The notes beneath the pieces are model-generated. The model worked only from the letters and a program-made list of their open reading frames with translations, searched no databases and was not told where the DNA came from. From Nocardia amikacinitolerans NBRC 108937 (GTDB taxonomy: Bacteria > Actinomycetota > Actinomycetes > Mycobacteriales > Mycobacteriaceae), in NCBI RefSeq assembly GCF_001612615.1, contig NZ_BDAU01000001.1, positions 248,001 through 312,000 on the forward strand: a stretch of DNA of 64,000 bases, written 5' to 3'. Made by a program: the position numbers and the translations under genes. This document shows, in pieces, positions 1 to 8,275 of this stretch (its first letter is position 1; each line of letters begins with the position of its first letter).

Positions 1-762
1 GCCCTGTGCGGCGAAGGCGGCGAGGCGTTCGTCGGTCATGTCGATGCCGCTCCACCGGGTGTATTCGAGTGCGTCGGGGTCGCGTCCGGCTTCTTCGGCG
101 GTCGAGCGTGCGAGCTCCCATTGCGTCATGCGTTCCTGTGGGACCAGCGCGCCACCGGCGAAGTAGCCGTCGCCGCGCAGGCCCACCCGGCGGGCGGCCG
201 CCTTGCTCGATCCGCCGACGTGGATGGGAAGGGTCGTCGCCTGGTAGGGCTTGGGGTACTGCACGAGGTTGTCGAAGGTGAAGAACTCTCCGTGGAAGCT
301 GACGCCCTCTTCACCGCCCGCCCACAGCAGACGCAACACGTCGATCGCTTCGTCGGCGCGTCGCCCGCGGGCGCGGTAGTCGACGCCCGTCGCCGCGGCC
401 TCCTCGGGTACGACACCCAATCCCACTGTCAGCAAACGCATTCGGCCTTTGGACAGCACGTCGATGGTCGCCAGCTGCTTGGCGAGCACCACCGGATGCC
501 GGTAGGGCAGCAGCAGCACACCGGTGCCGAGCAGCAGCCGATCGGTCGCCGCGGCGACGTAGGCGAGGGTGTCGAGCGGGTCGAGGAACGGCAGCGTCGG
601 CGGGACCTCGACGTCGTGCAGTCGCGCGCCGGGAAACAGCACCAGGTGTTCGGGCAGGTAGAGGCCCTCGAATCCACATGCCTCCGCGTGGCGGGCGTAG
701 GCGACGATCCGATCCGGATCGGTCCCGAAGTGGGCGCTGCTGTAACTGACGGCGAACTTCAT
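1..762 (-). CDS. LLM-class F420-dependent oxidoreductase, 3' part cut by window edge
   Basis: The minus strand reads open from an ATG at 762 to the window edge, giving 254 residues without a stop, so the C-terminus is missing. The N-terminus (MKFAVSYSS) is followed by an early segment with CGFEGLYLPEH, then GTGVLLLPYRHP and KQLATIDVLSKGRM, a pattern typical of the luciferase-like TIM-barrel monooxygenase family that uses F420 or FMN. In actinomycetes this subgroup is usually annotated as a TIGR03619-type F420-dependent enzyme. The substrate cannot be told from sequence. It diverges from the recombinase gene to its right, with about 210 bp between them. Family assignment is firm; cofactor choice is inferred from taxonomy. 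Confidence 0.88.
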   Translation of the reverse strand, partial: MKFAVSYSSAHFGTDPDRIVAYARHAEACGFEGLYLPEHLVLFPGARLHDVEVPPTLPFLDPLDTLAYVAAATDRLLLGTGVLLLPYRHPVVLAKQLATIDVLSKGRMRLLTVGLGVVPEEAAATGVDYRARGRRADEAIDVLRLLWAGGEEGVSFHGEFFTFDNLVQYPKPYQATTLPIHVGGSSKAAARRVGLRGDGYFAGGALVPQERMTQWELARSTAEEAGRDPDALEYTRWSGIDMTDERLAAFAAQG

Positions 763-971
763 ACCCGTTCCCTTCCGGCCCGAAATCCGTTCGGGCGGCT
801 GCGCGGTTGTCCGCGTGGACAGAACCTCTGATCGCGCCCGACAATTCCCGGGGCCGGCGTTCGCCGAATGCTTTGCGCCACGATGCATCGGGTGTGTCAC
901 GGAGCCGGTCGCAGCGCATAGGCTGGAACGATGAATTTCGGTCGGCGGCAGTCTGTTCTGCGTGGTGGCGC

Positions 972-2174
972 GTGAACGAGGACAGTGTCGTCGCGCTGCC
1001 GGAGGTGGTGCGCAGCGAGTTGCGGCGCGGTGTGCGCAGCGTGCTCGTCGACGCGGCGGCGTTGCGGTTGGTGCGCGAACGTTTCGACGACGTCCAAGCC
1101 GGTTCGCTGCGCCGTTACCTGGAGGCGTCGCAGTCGGAGAACACCGTGCGCGCCTACCGCACCGACTGGATCTCGTGGGCCGGATGGTGTGCGACCGAGG
1201 GGCGCCAGGCACTTCCGGCCGACGCGCTCGATGTCGCGGTCTATTTGGCGGCCGCCGCCGACGCGCGACGCCCGAACGGCGAGTGGGCCTTCGGTCCGGC
1301 CACGCTGGAGCGCAAGTCGGCCGCGATCGCCGCGGTGCACGCCGCCAACGGGCTGCCCTCCCCCACCCGCTCCGACGTGGTTCGCCTGACACTGCGTGGC
1401 ATTCGGCGCACCCGGCGCACCCCGCCGTCGCGCAAGCGTCCGATCCTGCTGCACACCCTCGATCAGTTGCTCGCCGGTCTGCCCGAGCCCGGCTGGCCTA
1501 CCGAACCCGCCCGCCGCCGCGACGCGCTGGCCTTGCTGATCGGATTCGCGGGCGCGTTGCGCCGCAGCGAACTGGCCGGATTGTGTGTTGCCGATGTCCG
1601 GGTGAGCGTGGATCACGTGACCGGTGAACCGGTCCTGCTCGTGCACCTGCCGACCACCAAGACCGATCCGACCGGCGCCGCCGAACAGCGCGTCGCCCTG
1701 CCGCGCGGGCAACGCCCGCACACCTGCCCGGTCTGCGCCTACGCCGCCTGGGTCCGGCTCCTCGAAATCCACACGGCCGCAGGCCCACTCGCCTTGCGCG
1801 ACCATTGCGCCGCACCCGCACCGGACACCGCCGTCCACCGCTGCCACAGCTTCACCGGCACTCCCCTCGCCCAGCGCCCCGATCTACCGTTGTTTCCCAC
1901 CATCACCCGCCATGGCGGCATCGGCGACCGCCCGATGTCGGGTCGGGCCGTCGCCGAACTGGTGAAACGCTATGCCGCCCGCGCCGGTCTCGACCCGAAC
2001 CTCTTCTCCGGACACTCCTTACGCGCGGGTTTCGCCACCCAGGCCGCCCTCGGCGGCGCCAGCGACCGCGAAATCATGCGCCAGGGACGCTGGTCCAACC
2101 CACGCACCGTGCACGGCTACATCCGCACGGCAAACCCGTTGGAAGACAACGCCGTAACCAAACTCGGTCTGTGA
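972..2174 (+). CDS. Tyrosine recombinase / site-specific integrase
   Basis: This 400-residue protein has an N-terminal SAM-like core-binding half and a C-terminal catalytic half. The full catalytic set is visible: Arg197 in GALRRSEL, Lys230 in TTKTD, His348-x-x-Arg351 in GHSLRAGF, Trp374 in GRWSNP and the nucleophile Tyr383 in VHGYIR. It therefore looks active. The frame is open back to 807, but the sequence before the GTG at 972 (protein start VNEDSVVALPEV) does not look like a recombinase, so I place the start there; this is uncertain. It lies directly upstream of, and on the same strand as, two macrolide-resistance-type genes, which suggests it is the mobility or rearrangement gene of that module. 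No flanking att repeats were seen. Confidence 0.85.
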   Translation: MNEDSVVALPEVVRSELRRGVRSVLVDAAALRLVRERFDDVQAGSLRRYLEASQSENTVRAYRTDWISWAGWCATEGRQALPADALDVAVYLAAAADARRPNGEWAFGPATLERKSAAIAAVHAANGLPSPTRSDVVRLTLRGIRRTRRTPPSRKRPILLHTLDQLLAGLPEPGWPTEPARRRDALALLIGFAGALRRSELAGLCVADVRVSVDHVTGEPVLLVHLPTTKTDPTGAAEQRVALPRGQRPHTCPVCAYAAWVRLLEIHTAAGPLALRDHCAAPAPDTAVHRCHSFTGTPLAQRPDLPLFPTITRHGGIGDRPMSGRAVAELVKRYAARAGLDPNLFSGHSLRAGFATQAALGGASDREIMRQGRWSNPRTVHGYIRTANPLEDNAVTKLGL

Positions 2175-2333
2175 GTGTCGGCCCCGAACGCGCGCAATGT
2201 CGGCCGGTTGGGAGCGTCCGTATCGTACGCCTTCGGGCTACGTCGCCGGGAAGCCCCGCGTCTGGACCTGACGTCGGTGGCTGATGAACGAAAGAACTGG
2301 AAGTGGCTTAGGCGAAGGTGAGAGCGTGGTCCC

Positions 2334-3248
2334 ATGAACACGATCAATGACGTCATCGCTCTGGCCGTCACCCACGGCCCGCGCCTGTCCGCGCAGGACG
2401 CCACCGTGAACGAGGCGGGCCTGGACTACCGCGTCGTCATGGCCTCCGACGCGACCGGCCAGAGGTGGGTGCTGCGGGTACCGCGTCGCGCCGATGTCTC
2501 CGAGGGCATGGCCGCCGAGGCGCGCGTTCTCGACCTGGTCGCCCCCGTCCTGGCCGAGGATGGCGTCGCGGTTCCCGACTGGCAGGTCCGCTCTCCCGAG
2601 CTGATCGCCTACCCGGCGCTGCCCGGCGCACCGGGCCTGACCCTGACCGACGCCGGGGAGCCCACCTGGCACATGGACCCTGCCAGCCCGGACTACGCCG
2701 ATCGCCTGGGGCGCCTGCTGGCCCGTCTGCACTCCATCACCCCGGAGCAGGCCGAAGCCGCGGGCGTCGAGGTCCGTACCTCGGATCGGGTACGTCAGGC
2801 GTGGCGGGACGACATCGCCCGCGTGAGCGAGGCGTTCACTGTCTCACCCGCCCTGACCGAGGCGTGGCAGGCATGGCTCGAAGACGAAACCTGCTGGCCC
2901 GAGCGGACTGTGCTGACCCACGGCGAGATCTACCCCGCGCACGTGCTGTTCGACGAGGCGGGCGCGATCACCGGAGTCCTGGACTGGAGCACCGCTCGCG
3001 TGGACGATCCCGCCCGTGACCTGTCCGCCCAGTACGGCGCCGCGGGCGAGGAGATGTTGCAGGTCACCCTCGCCGCGTACGAGCAGGCGGGCGGGCACGT
3101 CCACCCTGGCCTGGCGGCCCAGGCGGCGCACCTGTGGGACGCCTCCCCGATCGGGTACGCCCTGTACGCGCTGACCACCGGCGCCGAGATCGACCTGGCC
3201 ACCGCGGCGGCGATGCTGAATCCCGATGCTGGGGCGCGCCGCGATTAA
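2334..3248 (+). CDS. Macrolide 2'-phosphotransferase (Mph-like)
   Basis: The 304-residue protein matches the length and order of the Mph kinases, which inactivate macrolides by phosphorylating the 2'-hydroxyl of the desosamine sugar using GTP. Visible family features are NEAGLDYRVV near residue 23, WVLRVPRR in the nucleotide-binding lobe, DWQVRSPELIAYP, and a C-terminal catalytic part with HGEIYPAH (residues 196-203) and GVLDWSTARVDDP, where Asp217 corresponds to the metal-binding aspartate. The catalytic-loop residue that is Asp in the Mph proteins I can recall (HGD) is Glu198 here. The gene is followed after 174 bp by an ABC-F gene, the same pairing as mph(E)-msr(E). Family assignment is strong; drug spectrum is not shown. 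Confidence 0.88.
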   Translation: MNTINDVIALAVTHGPRLSAQDATVNEAGLDYRVVMASDATGQRWVLRVPRRADVSEGMAAEARVLDLVAPVLAEDGVAVPDWQVRSPELIAYPALPGAPGLTLTDAGEPTWHMDPASPDYADRLGRLLARLHSITPEQAEAAGVEVRTSDRVRQAWRDDIARVSEAFTVSPALTEAWQAWLEDETCWPERTVLTHGEIYPAHVLFDEAGAITGVLDWSTARVDDPARDLSAQYGAAGEEMLQVTLAAYEQAGGHVHPGLAAQAAHLWDASPIGYALYALTTGAEIDLATAAAMLNPDAGARRD

Positions 3249-3302
3249 TTCCCTCGCGCCCGCTCGGTGCCTACTCGTAGACTCTCGGCCGTGTCTTTCT
3301 GT

Positions 3303-3326
3303 ATGAAGCCCTGGTTCCGCCGCTGA
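3303..3326 (+). CDS. Predicted 7-codon leader peptide (MKPWFRR)
   Basis: A short ORF, ATG at 3303 and TGA at 3324-3326, encodes MKPWFRR between the phosphotransferase and ABC-F genes. Its stop codon sits exactly in the four-base loop of a perfect 6-bp GC hairpin (3317-3322 with 3327-3332). No clear Shine-Dalgarno is seen; a TAGACT hexamer about 20 bases upstream could be a -10 element, which would make the message nearly leaderless. Short Arg-rich leaders that stall ribosomes in the presence of macrolides or lincosamides are well known in front of erm, mph/msr and ABC-F genes. Translation of this ORF is an inference from position and structure. Confidence 0.5.
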   Translation: MKPWFRR

Positions 3327-3422
3327 CGGCGGCCGAACCCGACTGATCTCGCCCGCCGTCCTGGCCTTGTGCTGGGCGGCCTCGCGTGCTGCCCGGCTCC
3401 ATGACGAGCTGAGAGAACACGC
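3303..3422 (+). promoter_or_regulatory. Candidate ribosome-mediated attenuator upstream of the ABC-F gene
   Basis: The segment holds one CGGCGG (3327-3332) that can pair perfectly either with CCGCCG at 3317-3322 inside the leader ORF or with CCGCCG at 3353-3358 downstream. The downstream strand can itself pair with GGGCGG at 3374-3379. These are mutually exclusive hairpins, so a ribosome stalled on the leader ORF would change which one forms. No U-rich tract follows, so the switch could act on translation (a GAGAG Shine-Dalgarno lies at 3411-3415) rather than on termination. Pairings were found by eye, without free-energy calculation. Confidence 0.5.
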
Positions 3423-5084
3423 ATGCTTCGTACTACTTCCCCTGTTTCTGTCCTGCCTCGAGATCTTCCTGCCGGCGCTGCTGCGCATGTGCGCGCCGAG
3501 GGCGTCGTGGTCCGTCTGGGAGAGCGCATGGTCCTGTCCGGCGCCGACGTGACGGTCTCGGCCGGTTCTCGCCTGGCCATCGTCGGCGAGAACGGACGGG
3601 GCAAGACGACACTGCTGCACGTGCTGGCAGGCACTCTGACGCCCGACGCGGGCACGGTCTCGCGCACCGGGACCCGCACGCTGGTCGAGCAGACCCTGCA
3701 TGTCGCGGACGAGCGCACCGTCGGTGATCTGGTCGAGGAAGCCGTCGGGGACTCCCTGACCGCCCTGGACCTGCTCGAGAGCGCCACAGAGGCCCTTGCC
3801 CAGGGCAAGCCCGGTGCAGCGGACGCGTACGCCCAGGCGTTGGAGGCCGCCACCGCGCTGGATGCCTGGGACGCCGAGCGGCGCGTCGACGTCGCCCTGG
3901 AAGGTCTGGGGGCCTGCACCGACCGCGGCCGGCGCCTGGCGACCTTGTCGGTCGGGCAGCGCTACCGGGTGCGCCTTGCGGTCGTGCTCGGCTCGAGCAC
4001 CGATCTGCTCCTGCTGGACGAGCCAACCAATCACTTGGACGCCGCCGCCCTGGACTTCCTGGCACGCAGGCTGCGTGAGCACCCCGGAGGTGTGGCCGTG
4101 GTCAGCCACGACCGAGCGCTACTGCGCGAGGTCGCCACGGCTTTCCTGGACCTGGACCCGAGTCGGGACGGTCTGCCTCGCCTGTACACGGGCGGCTACG
4201 ACGGCTGGGTCGAGGGCCGTCGCCGTGAGCGGGAGCGGTGGGAGCAGGAGCACGCCGCCCAGCAGGCCGAGCACGCCCAGCTGACCAGGACCGCCGAGGA
4301 GGCTCGCGGGCGCCTGCAGACGGGCTGGCGCCCGGACAAAGGCACCGGCAAGCACCAGCGCGCCACCCGCGCCGCCGGGGTCGTCCAGGCCTTCAACCGG
4401 CGCGTGGAAGACCTCGAGCGGCACCGCATCACCGTGCCCGAGCCGCCCCGGAGCCTGTCGTGGCCCGACCTGCGAACCCGGGCCGGACGTCCGGTCCTGC
4501 ACGGGCAGGACCTCACTGTCTCCGGACGGCTGTGCCAGCCGGTCGAGGTGAGGATCAACGGTGGCGACCGACTGCTGCTGACCGGCCCGAACGGGGCGGG
4601 CAAGTCCACCCTCTTGGGCGTGCTGGCCGGGCAGGTGCGACTCACCGGGGGCACCCTGCGGATCCACCACGACGCGCGGGTGGTCCTGCTGTCGCAGGAG
4701 GTTCCCGCCTGGAACCCGGAGCACACCGCCTACCGGGCCTACCAGGCGCACGTGGACCGGCTCCAGTCCCGAGGCATGAAGGGGTATGCGCCCTCGCTCA
4801 GCAGGCTGGGCCTGCTGGACGCGACCGCGCTGCACACCCCGGTGACACGCATGTCCCAAGGCCAGCAGCGGCGCCTGCACCTCGCGATGTGCTTGGCCGA
4901 GCAGCCCGACCTGATCATGCTCGACGAGCTCACCAACCACCTGTCCGCCTCCTTGGTCGACGAGCTCACCCAGGCACCGAACTCCACGGCATGCGCAGTC
5001 GTCGTCGCCACCCACGACCGGCAGATGCTCACCGACCTAGCCGGCTGGCCCCGCCTGGAGCTGGCCGGGTCGGAGCAGAAGTGA
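3423..5084 (+). CDS. ABC-F family ribosomal protection protein (macrolide/lincosamide type)
   Basis: The 553-residue protein has two ATP-binding cassettes and no membrane segments. Cassette 1 shows Walker [10 protein letters not shown] (Lys61), signature [12 protein letters not shown] and Walker [13 protein letters not shown]. After a charged helical linker ([13 protein letters not shown]), cassette 2 shows GPNGAGKST (Lys394), [12 protein letters not shown] and [11 protein letters not shown], with Leu where Pro is usual. ABC-F proteins of this size and lacking a long C-terminal tail include the actinomycete self-resistance proteins TlrC, SrmB, CarA and LmrC, which displace drug from the ribosome. 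The preceding leader ORF and hairpins suggest inducible expression. A role as a housekeeping translation factor is less likely, given the neighbouring phosphotransferase. Confidence 0.87.
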   Translation: MLRTTSPVSVLPRDLPAGAAAHVRAEGVVVRLGERMVLSGADVTVSAGSRLAIVGENGRGKTTLLHVLAGTLTPDAGTVSRTGTRTLVEQTLHVADERTVGDLVEEAVGDSLTALDLLESATEALAQGKPGAADAYAQALEAATALDAWDAERRVDVALEGLGACTDRGRRLATLSVGQRYRVRLAVVLGSSTDLLLLDEPTNHLDAAALDFLARRLREHPGGVAVVSHDRALLREVATAFLDLDPSRDGLPRLYTGGYDGWVEGRRRERERWEQEHAAQQAEHAQLTRTAEEARGRLQTGWRPDKGTGKHQRATRAAGVVQAFNRRVEDLERHRITVPEPPRSLSWPDLRTRAGRPVLHGQDLTVSGRLCQPVEVRINGGDRLLLTGPNGAGKSTLLGVLAGQVRLTGGTLRIHHDARVVLLSQEVPAWNPEHTAYRAYQAHVDRLQSRGMKGYAPSLSRLGLLDATALHTPVTRMSQGQQRRLHLAMCLAEQPDLIMLDELTNHLSASLVDELTQAPNSTACAVVVATHDRQMLTDLAGWPRLELAGSEQK

Positions 5085-5261
5085 ACGCTCCTGCCCAGGC
5101 GCCCTTGTCATTCGATGGAGGGTCAGCAAGCTGGTGACCTCGGCGTGGGCACGTCTCCGTAATTTCCGGGCCGGCGCCGATCTCACCGCACGTCGCCATG
5201 ACCGGTAGCCGGTCGAAAAGTCTGCGGCCGAAGCGGAACACGGTAGCGGTTGTGAGATCTA

Positions 5262-5417
5262 TCCCGTTGTGCGAAACAGCATTTCATGGCCTGCGCCAAT
5301 CGAGTCGACTGCCGACACCGCAACCTGGGATATGCCAAAACGAGTGCGTTGATTTGCGCTGTAGGTCACCCGTTCTAATTTCCCGTTTGCGCGAAGCGGC
5401 ATTTTATGTCCGCTGCG
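5262..5417 (+). repeat. Imperfect direct repeat in a 355-bp gap upstream of the amidase
   Basis: The gap 5085-5439 holds no convincing gene. Two related stretches of about 35 bases occur at 5262-5295 and 5381-5417: both begin TCCCGTT and share GCGAA, a GCATTT block, an ATG and a closing TGCG, with roughly 75-80 percent identity and one or two small gaps. They lie upstream of the amidase gene in DNA that is poorer in GC than the flanking genes. They could be operator copies or remnants of a duplication at the right border of the resistance module. Confidence 0.4.
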
Positions 5418-5439
5418 GCGGAGCAATAGCGTCGAATTC

Positions 5440-6888
5440 ATGGAGTGGAGTTTTCGGTCGGCCGAAGAGCTCGCGGCCGCATTGCGTGCCGGTGACGTGA
5501 CCTCGGTGGAACTGACCGACGAAGCGATCGCCCGTATCGAGCGCGACGACAAGGTGATCAACGCGATCTGTGTGCGGACCTTCGACCGTGCGCGGGCCGC
5601 CGCACACCGTGCCGACCAGGCGCGCGCCCGCGGCGAGGACCGGCCGCTGCTCGGCATACCGGTGACGGTCAAAGAGTCCTACGACATCGCCGGGCTGCCC
5701 ACGACCTGGGGCATGCCGATGCATCGGAACCATGTGCCTGCCGAGGACGCGCTACAGGTGTCGCGGCTCGAGGCCGCGGGCGCGGTTGTGCTCGGTAAGA
5801 CGAATGTGCCGTTGATGCTGCGAGATATCCAGAGCTTCAACGAGATCTACGGCACCACCACCAATCCGTGGGATCACAGCCGCACGTCGGGTGGTTCCTC
5901 CGGCGGATCGGCGGCGGCCCTTGCGGCCGGGTTCGGCGCGCTGTCCATCGGCTCCGACCTCGCCGGTTCGCTGCGCACTCCCGCGCATTTCTGCGGTGTC
6001 TACGCGCACAAGCCGACACTCGGGCTGGCGCCGACCCGCGGCATGGTCGCGCCACCCGCGCCGGCCTTGCCGATCGATCTCGACCTCGCCGTCGTCGGCC
6101 CGATGGCGCGCACCGCCCGCGACCTCGCGCTGCTGCTCGACGTGATGGCCGGACCGGACCCGCTGACCCACGGCGTCGCCTACGACGTCGCACTGCCGCC
6201 CGCGCGCCATGAGCGGCTGTCCGATTTCCGGGTTCTGATCATCGAGGACCATCCGCTCATTCCGACCGGATCGGCGGTGCGGGCGGGTGTGAACCGGGTC
6301 GCCGAGGCGCTCGTCGACGAGGGCGCCCGCGTCGAACGGCGCAGTCCGCTGCTGCCCGATCCGGCCGAAGCGGCGACGATCTACATGCTGCTGATGCTGT
6401 CGAACGCCGCCGCAGGTCTTTCCGTCGACGTCTACGAACAGCTACGGACCCGCGCCGCCGCCCTGAGCGCGGAGGACCGGAGTCTCGACGCGGCGCGGCT
6501 GCGCGGCATGGTGCTCAGCCACCGCGACTGGGTCGAGGCGAACAGCCGCCGCGAACTCCACCGCCACCGCTGGCGGCAGCTCTTCGGCGAGTTCGATGCC
6601 GTGGTGTGCCCCATCACGCCCACTCCCGCCTTCCCGCACGATCACAACGGAGGTCTGGAGGACCGGCACATCGACATCGACGGCGTCGAGTACCCGTACT
6701 TCGACCAGCTCGTCTGGGCCGGTGTGGCGACCATGCCCGGCCTGCCCGCCACCGCCATACCGGCGGGCCGCTCACCCGAGGGCCTGCCGGTAGGAGTGCA
6801 GCTCATCGGTCCGATGTTCGAGGACCGCACCCCGCTACGACTGGCCGAACTGCTCGAACAGAAGATCGGCGGCTTCCAGGCACCGTAG
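5440..6888 (+). CDS. Amidase (amidase signature family)
   Basis: The 482-residue cytosolic protein carries the complete Ser-cisSer-Lys triad of amidase-signature enzymes: Lys78 in TVKESYD, the cis-serine in GGSSGGSAAA around residue 153-154 and the nucleophile Ser177 in GSDLAGSLRTPA. These enzymes hydrolyse carbon-nitrogen amide bonds; the substrate cannot be predicted here. The DLAGS form instead of the more common DTGGS is seen in a branch of amidases that includes many with broad aryl or alkyl amide activity. It is a single gene with no obvious operon partner. It is not GatA, since no gatB or gatC genes are adjacent. Confidence 0.92.
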   Translation: MEWSFRSAEELAAALRAGDVTSVELTDEAIARIERDDKVINAICVRTFDRARAAAHRADQARARGEDRPLLGIPVTVKESYDIAGLPTTWGMPMHRNHVPAEDALQVSRLEAAGAVVLGKTNVPLMLRDIQSFNEIYGTTTNPWDHSRTSGGSSGGSAAALAAGFGALSIGSDLAGSLRTPAHFCGVYAHKPTLGLAPTRGMVAPPAPALPIDLDLAVVGPMARTARDLALLLDVMAGPDPLTHGVAYDVALPPARHERLSDFRVLIIEDHPLIPTGSAVRAGVNRVAEALVDEGARVERRSPLLPDPAEAATIYMLLMLSNAAAGLSVDVYEQLRTRAAALSAEDRSLDAARLRGMVLSHRDWVEANSRRELHRHRWRQLFGEFDAVVCPITPTPAFPHDHNGGLEDRHIDIDGVEYPYFDQLVWAGVATMPGLPATAIPAGRSPEGLPVGVQLIGPMFEDRTPLRLAELLEQKIGGFQAP

Positions 6889-6997
6889 CGCGCACCGAAT
6901 CAGATCGGTGCGTGGGCGCCGCCGCCAGTCCTGCGCACTCGAATTCAGGAGGCCACTCTGGAAAGCGACTGCCAGGGTGGCCGATTCGACCGGACCG

Positions 6998-7558
6998 CTA
7001 ATTGCGCATTTCGCTGCGTTGCCCGGTGAGATCGGAGAGCAGATCTTCGGCGAAATTAGCGTTGTGGTGACGACCGTAAGGTGTATTCGATTCCATCAGT
7101 TCGACAGTGAGACTGCGAGCCAAGGTCTCGAACTCCGTAGTGCTGATGGGTCCGCGAAGTTCGGCGACATCACTCACAAGATCGAATTGCCACGTCCAAA
7201 CGGTCCGTCGGTACTCTGACGACGGCCCTCCGGTGACGTTCTCGCCGACAAAGGTCAGGGCCGAGGCAGGCCGGTCGGACGGCGGCGCGATATTGCAGGC
7301 GACAGCGATGCGAACCGCACCGTCGGGCCCGATCACCTCGCGAACATACAAGACCTCTTGTGGGCCACAGCTTACGGTTAGTAGCCTGCGGTTTCCCTTG
7401 GTCCGATTAGTGATAGGGAGGGCACAGACGCTCCAACGATTCTTCTGGGTGGCCCGCGGGTCGGCGATGCACTCGCGGACGTATCGGCCGACCAGGCTTC
7501 GGATCATCGGGTAGGCGGGGTGCCGGGAGAGCTCGTCGAATCGGCGTGCTGAGGGCAT
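6998..7558 (-). CDS. Hypothetical protein of unknown family
   Basis: I do not recognise this 186-residue protein. I chose the ATG at 7558 (MPSARRFDELSRHP) because a GAGGAG Shine-Dalgarno lies eight bases upstream; the frame continues to ATGs at 7579 and 7612. The protein is soluble, mixed alpha/beta in appearance, with no signal peptide or membrane segment. It contains KNRWSVCALPITNRTKGNRR and a Trp-rich stretch RRTVWTWQFDL. The codons are less GC-rich at third positions than in flanking genes, which together with the zinc-ribbon gene next door suggests an accessory, possibly acquired, segment. Confidence 0.6.
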   Translation of the reverse strand: MPSARRFDELSRHPAYPMIRSLVGRYVRECIADPRATQKNRWSVCALPITNRTKGNRRLLTVSCGPQEVLYVREVIGPDGAVRIAVACNIAPPSDRPASALTFVGENVTGGPSSEYRRTVWTWQFDLVSDVAELRGPISTTEFETLARSLTVELMESNTPYGRHHNANFAEDLLSDLTGQRSEMRN

Positions 7559-7700
7559 CGATTCGTCTCCTCGCTCCATGGCATTCCCACCTCGACGGAG
7601 AGAGACTATCACGCAGAGTTACGACCCAAGACTCAAACATGTTGCCTGCCAATCCATTCGAATCTTTCGCGCACTATCGCTCCGGGGTCGCCCGACCTGA

Positions 7701-8237
7701 TCAGCCCCTCGCAATGTGGTAGGCGCCGCATACGCACCGGTAATGGATGGACTTCAGTTTCCGCTGGGTGAACTGCCGGGCCGCGTAGATGGCGGAGCCA
7801 GGAGCGGCGAATCCGCGTTTGCTGGGTGTCGGGCAAATGAGTACCGGTCGCCCGCGATCTCGGAGTCGCTTCCGTTCTCGCCGCCGCCGACAACGCTTGT
7901 CGCAGTAGGCGCGCTCGGAATCCGTGAGCGTGTTGCCGCACCACTGACAGTGCGGGTTCTCCGTGGACACCAGATGCCATGCGCCGCAGACGCATCGGCG
8001 TGGCACAAGTCCGGTATCAGCGCGGTCGTTGAGAGCTGCGCCGCGGTCGGGATAGGCGGTGCGCCGCCGAACCGGGCAGGGCCCGTTCTCAGCTTGTCGG
8101 CGCCATTGGCGCCGGTTCTGCGTCTTGTGGCTCGGGCGGCAGAATCGGGCACCGGGGTTGTCGAGCGGGCACCCGCACCATCGGCAGTAGGAGGCGGCTG
8201 AACAGCGGCGTTCCATCGCAGCAGCGTAACGCTGCAC
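7701..8237 (-). CDS. Cys-rich, putative zinc-ribbon protein of unknown function
   Basis: The 178-residue basic protein has repeated Cys pairs that look like zinc-binding knuckles: CRWCGCPLDNPGARFC near residue 18, CVCGAWH, CQWCGNTLTDSERAYCDKRC, and a second CVCGAYH at the C-terminus. The two CxCGA(W/Y)H units suggest an internal duplication of a zinc-binding motif. It is rich in Arg and could bind nucleic acid. It has no recognisable family to me. It starts with a GTG at 8237; an internal ATG at 8216 is also possible. It lies in the same low-GC accessory stretch as the upstream hypothetical gene and on the same strand. Confidence 0.6.
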   Translation of the reverse strand: MQRYAAAMERRCSAASYCRWCGCPLDNPGARFCRPSHKTQNRRQWRRQAENGPCPVRRRTAYPDRGAALNDRADTGLVPRRCVCGAWHLVSTENPHCQWCGNTLTDSERAYCDKRCRRRRERKRLRDRGRPVLICPTPSKRGFAAPGSAIYAARQFTQRKLKSIHYRCVCGAYHIARG

Positions 8238-8275
8238 CGCCTGCTGGTCTGCCGCGATGGGGGATGATGGGCGCC

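Noticed and set aside
807..971. 55-residue N-terminal extension of the integrase
   Set aside because: The open frame continues upstream but the extra residues are unlike recombinases and start inside the promoter region of the divergent oxidoreductase gene.
763..5440. Possible att site repeats bounding the recombinase-resistance module
   Set aside because: I searched by eye for identical flanking repeats or a tRNA 3' end and found none; only the imperfect motif near 5262-5417 was seen.
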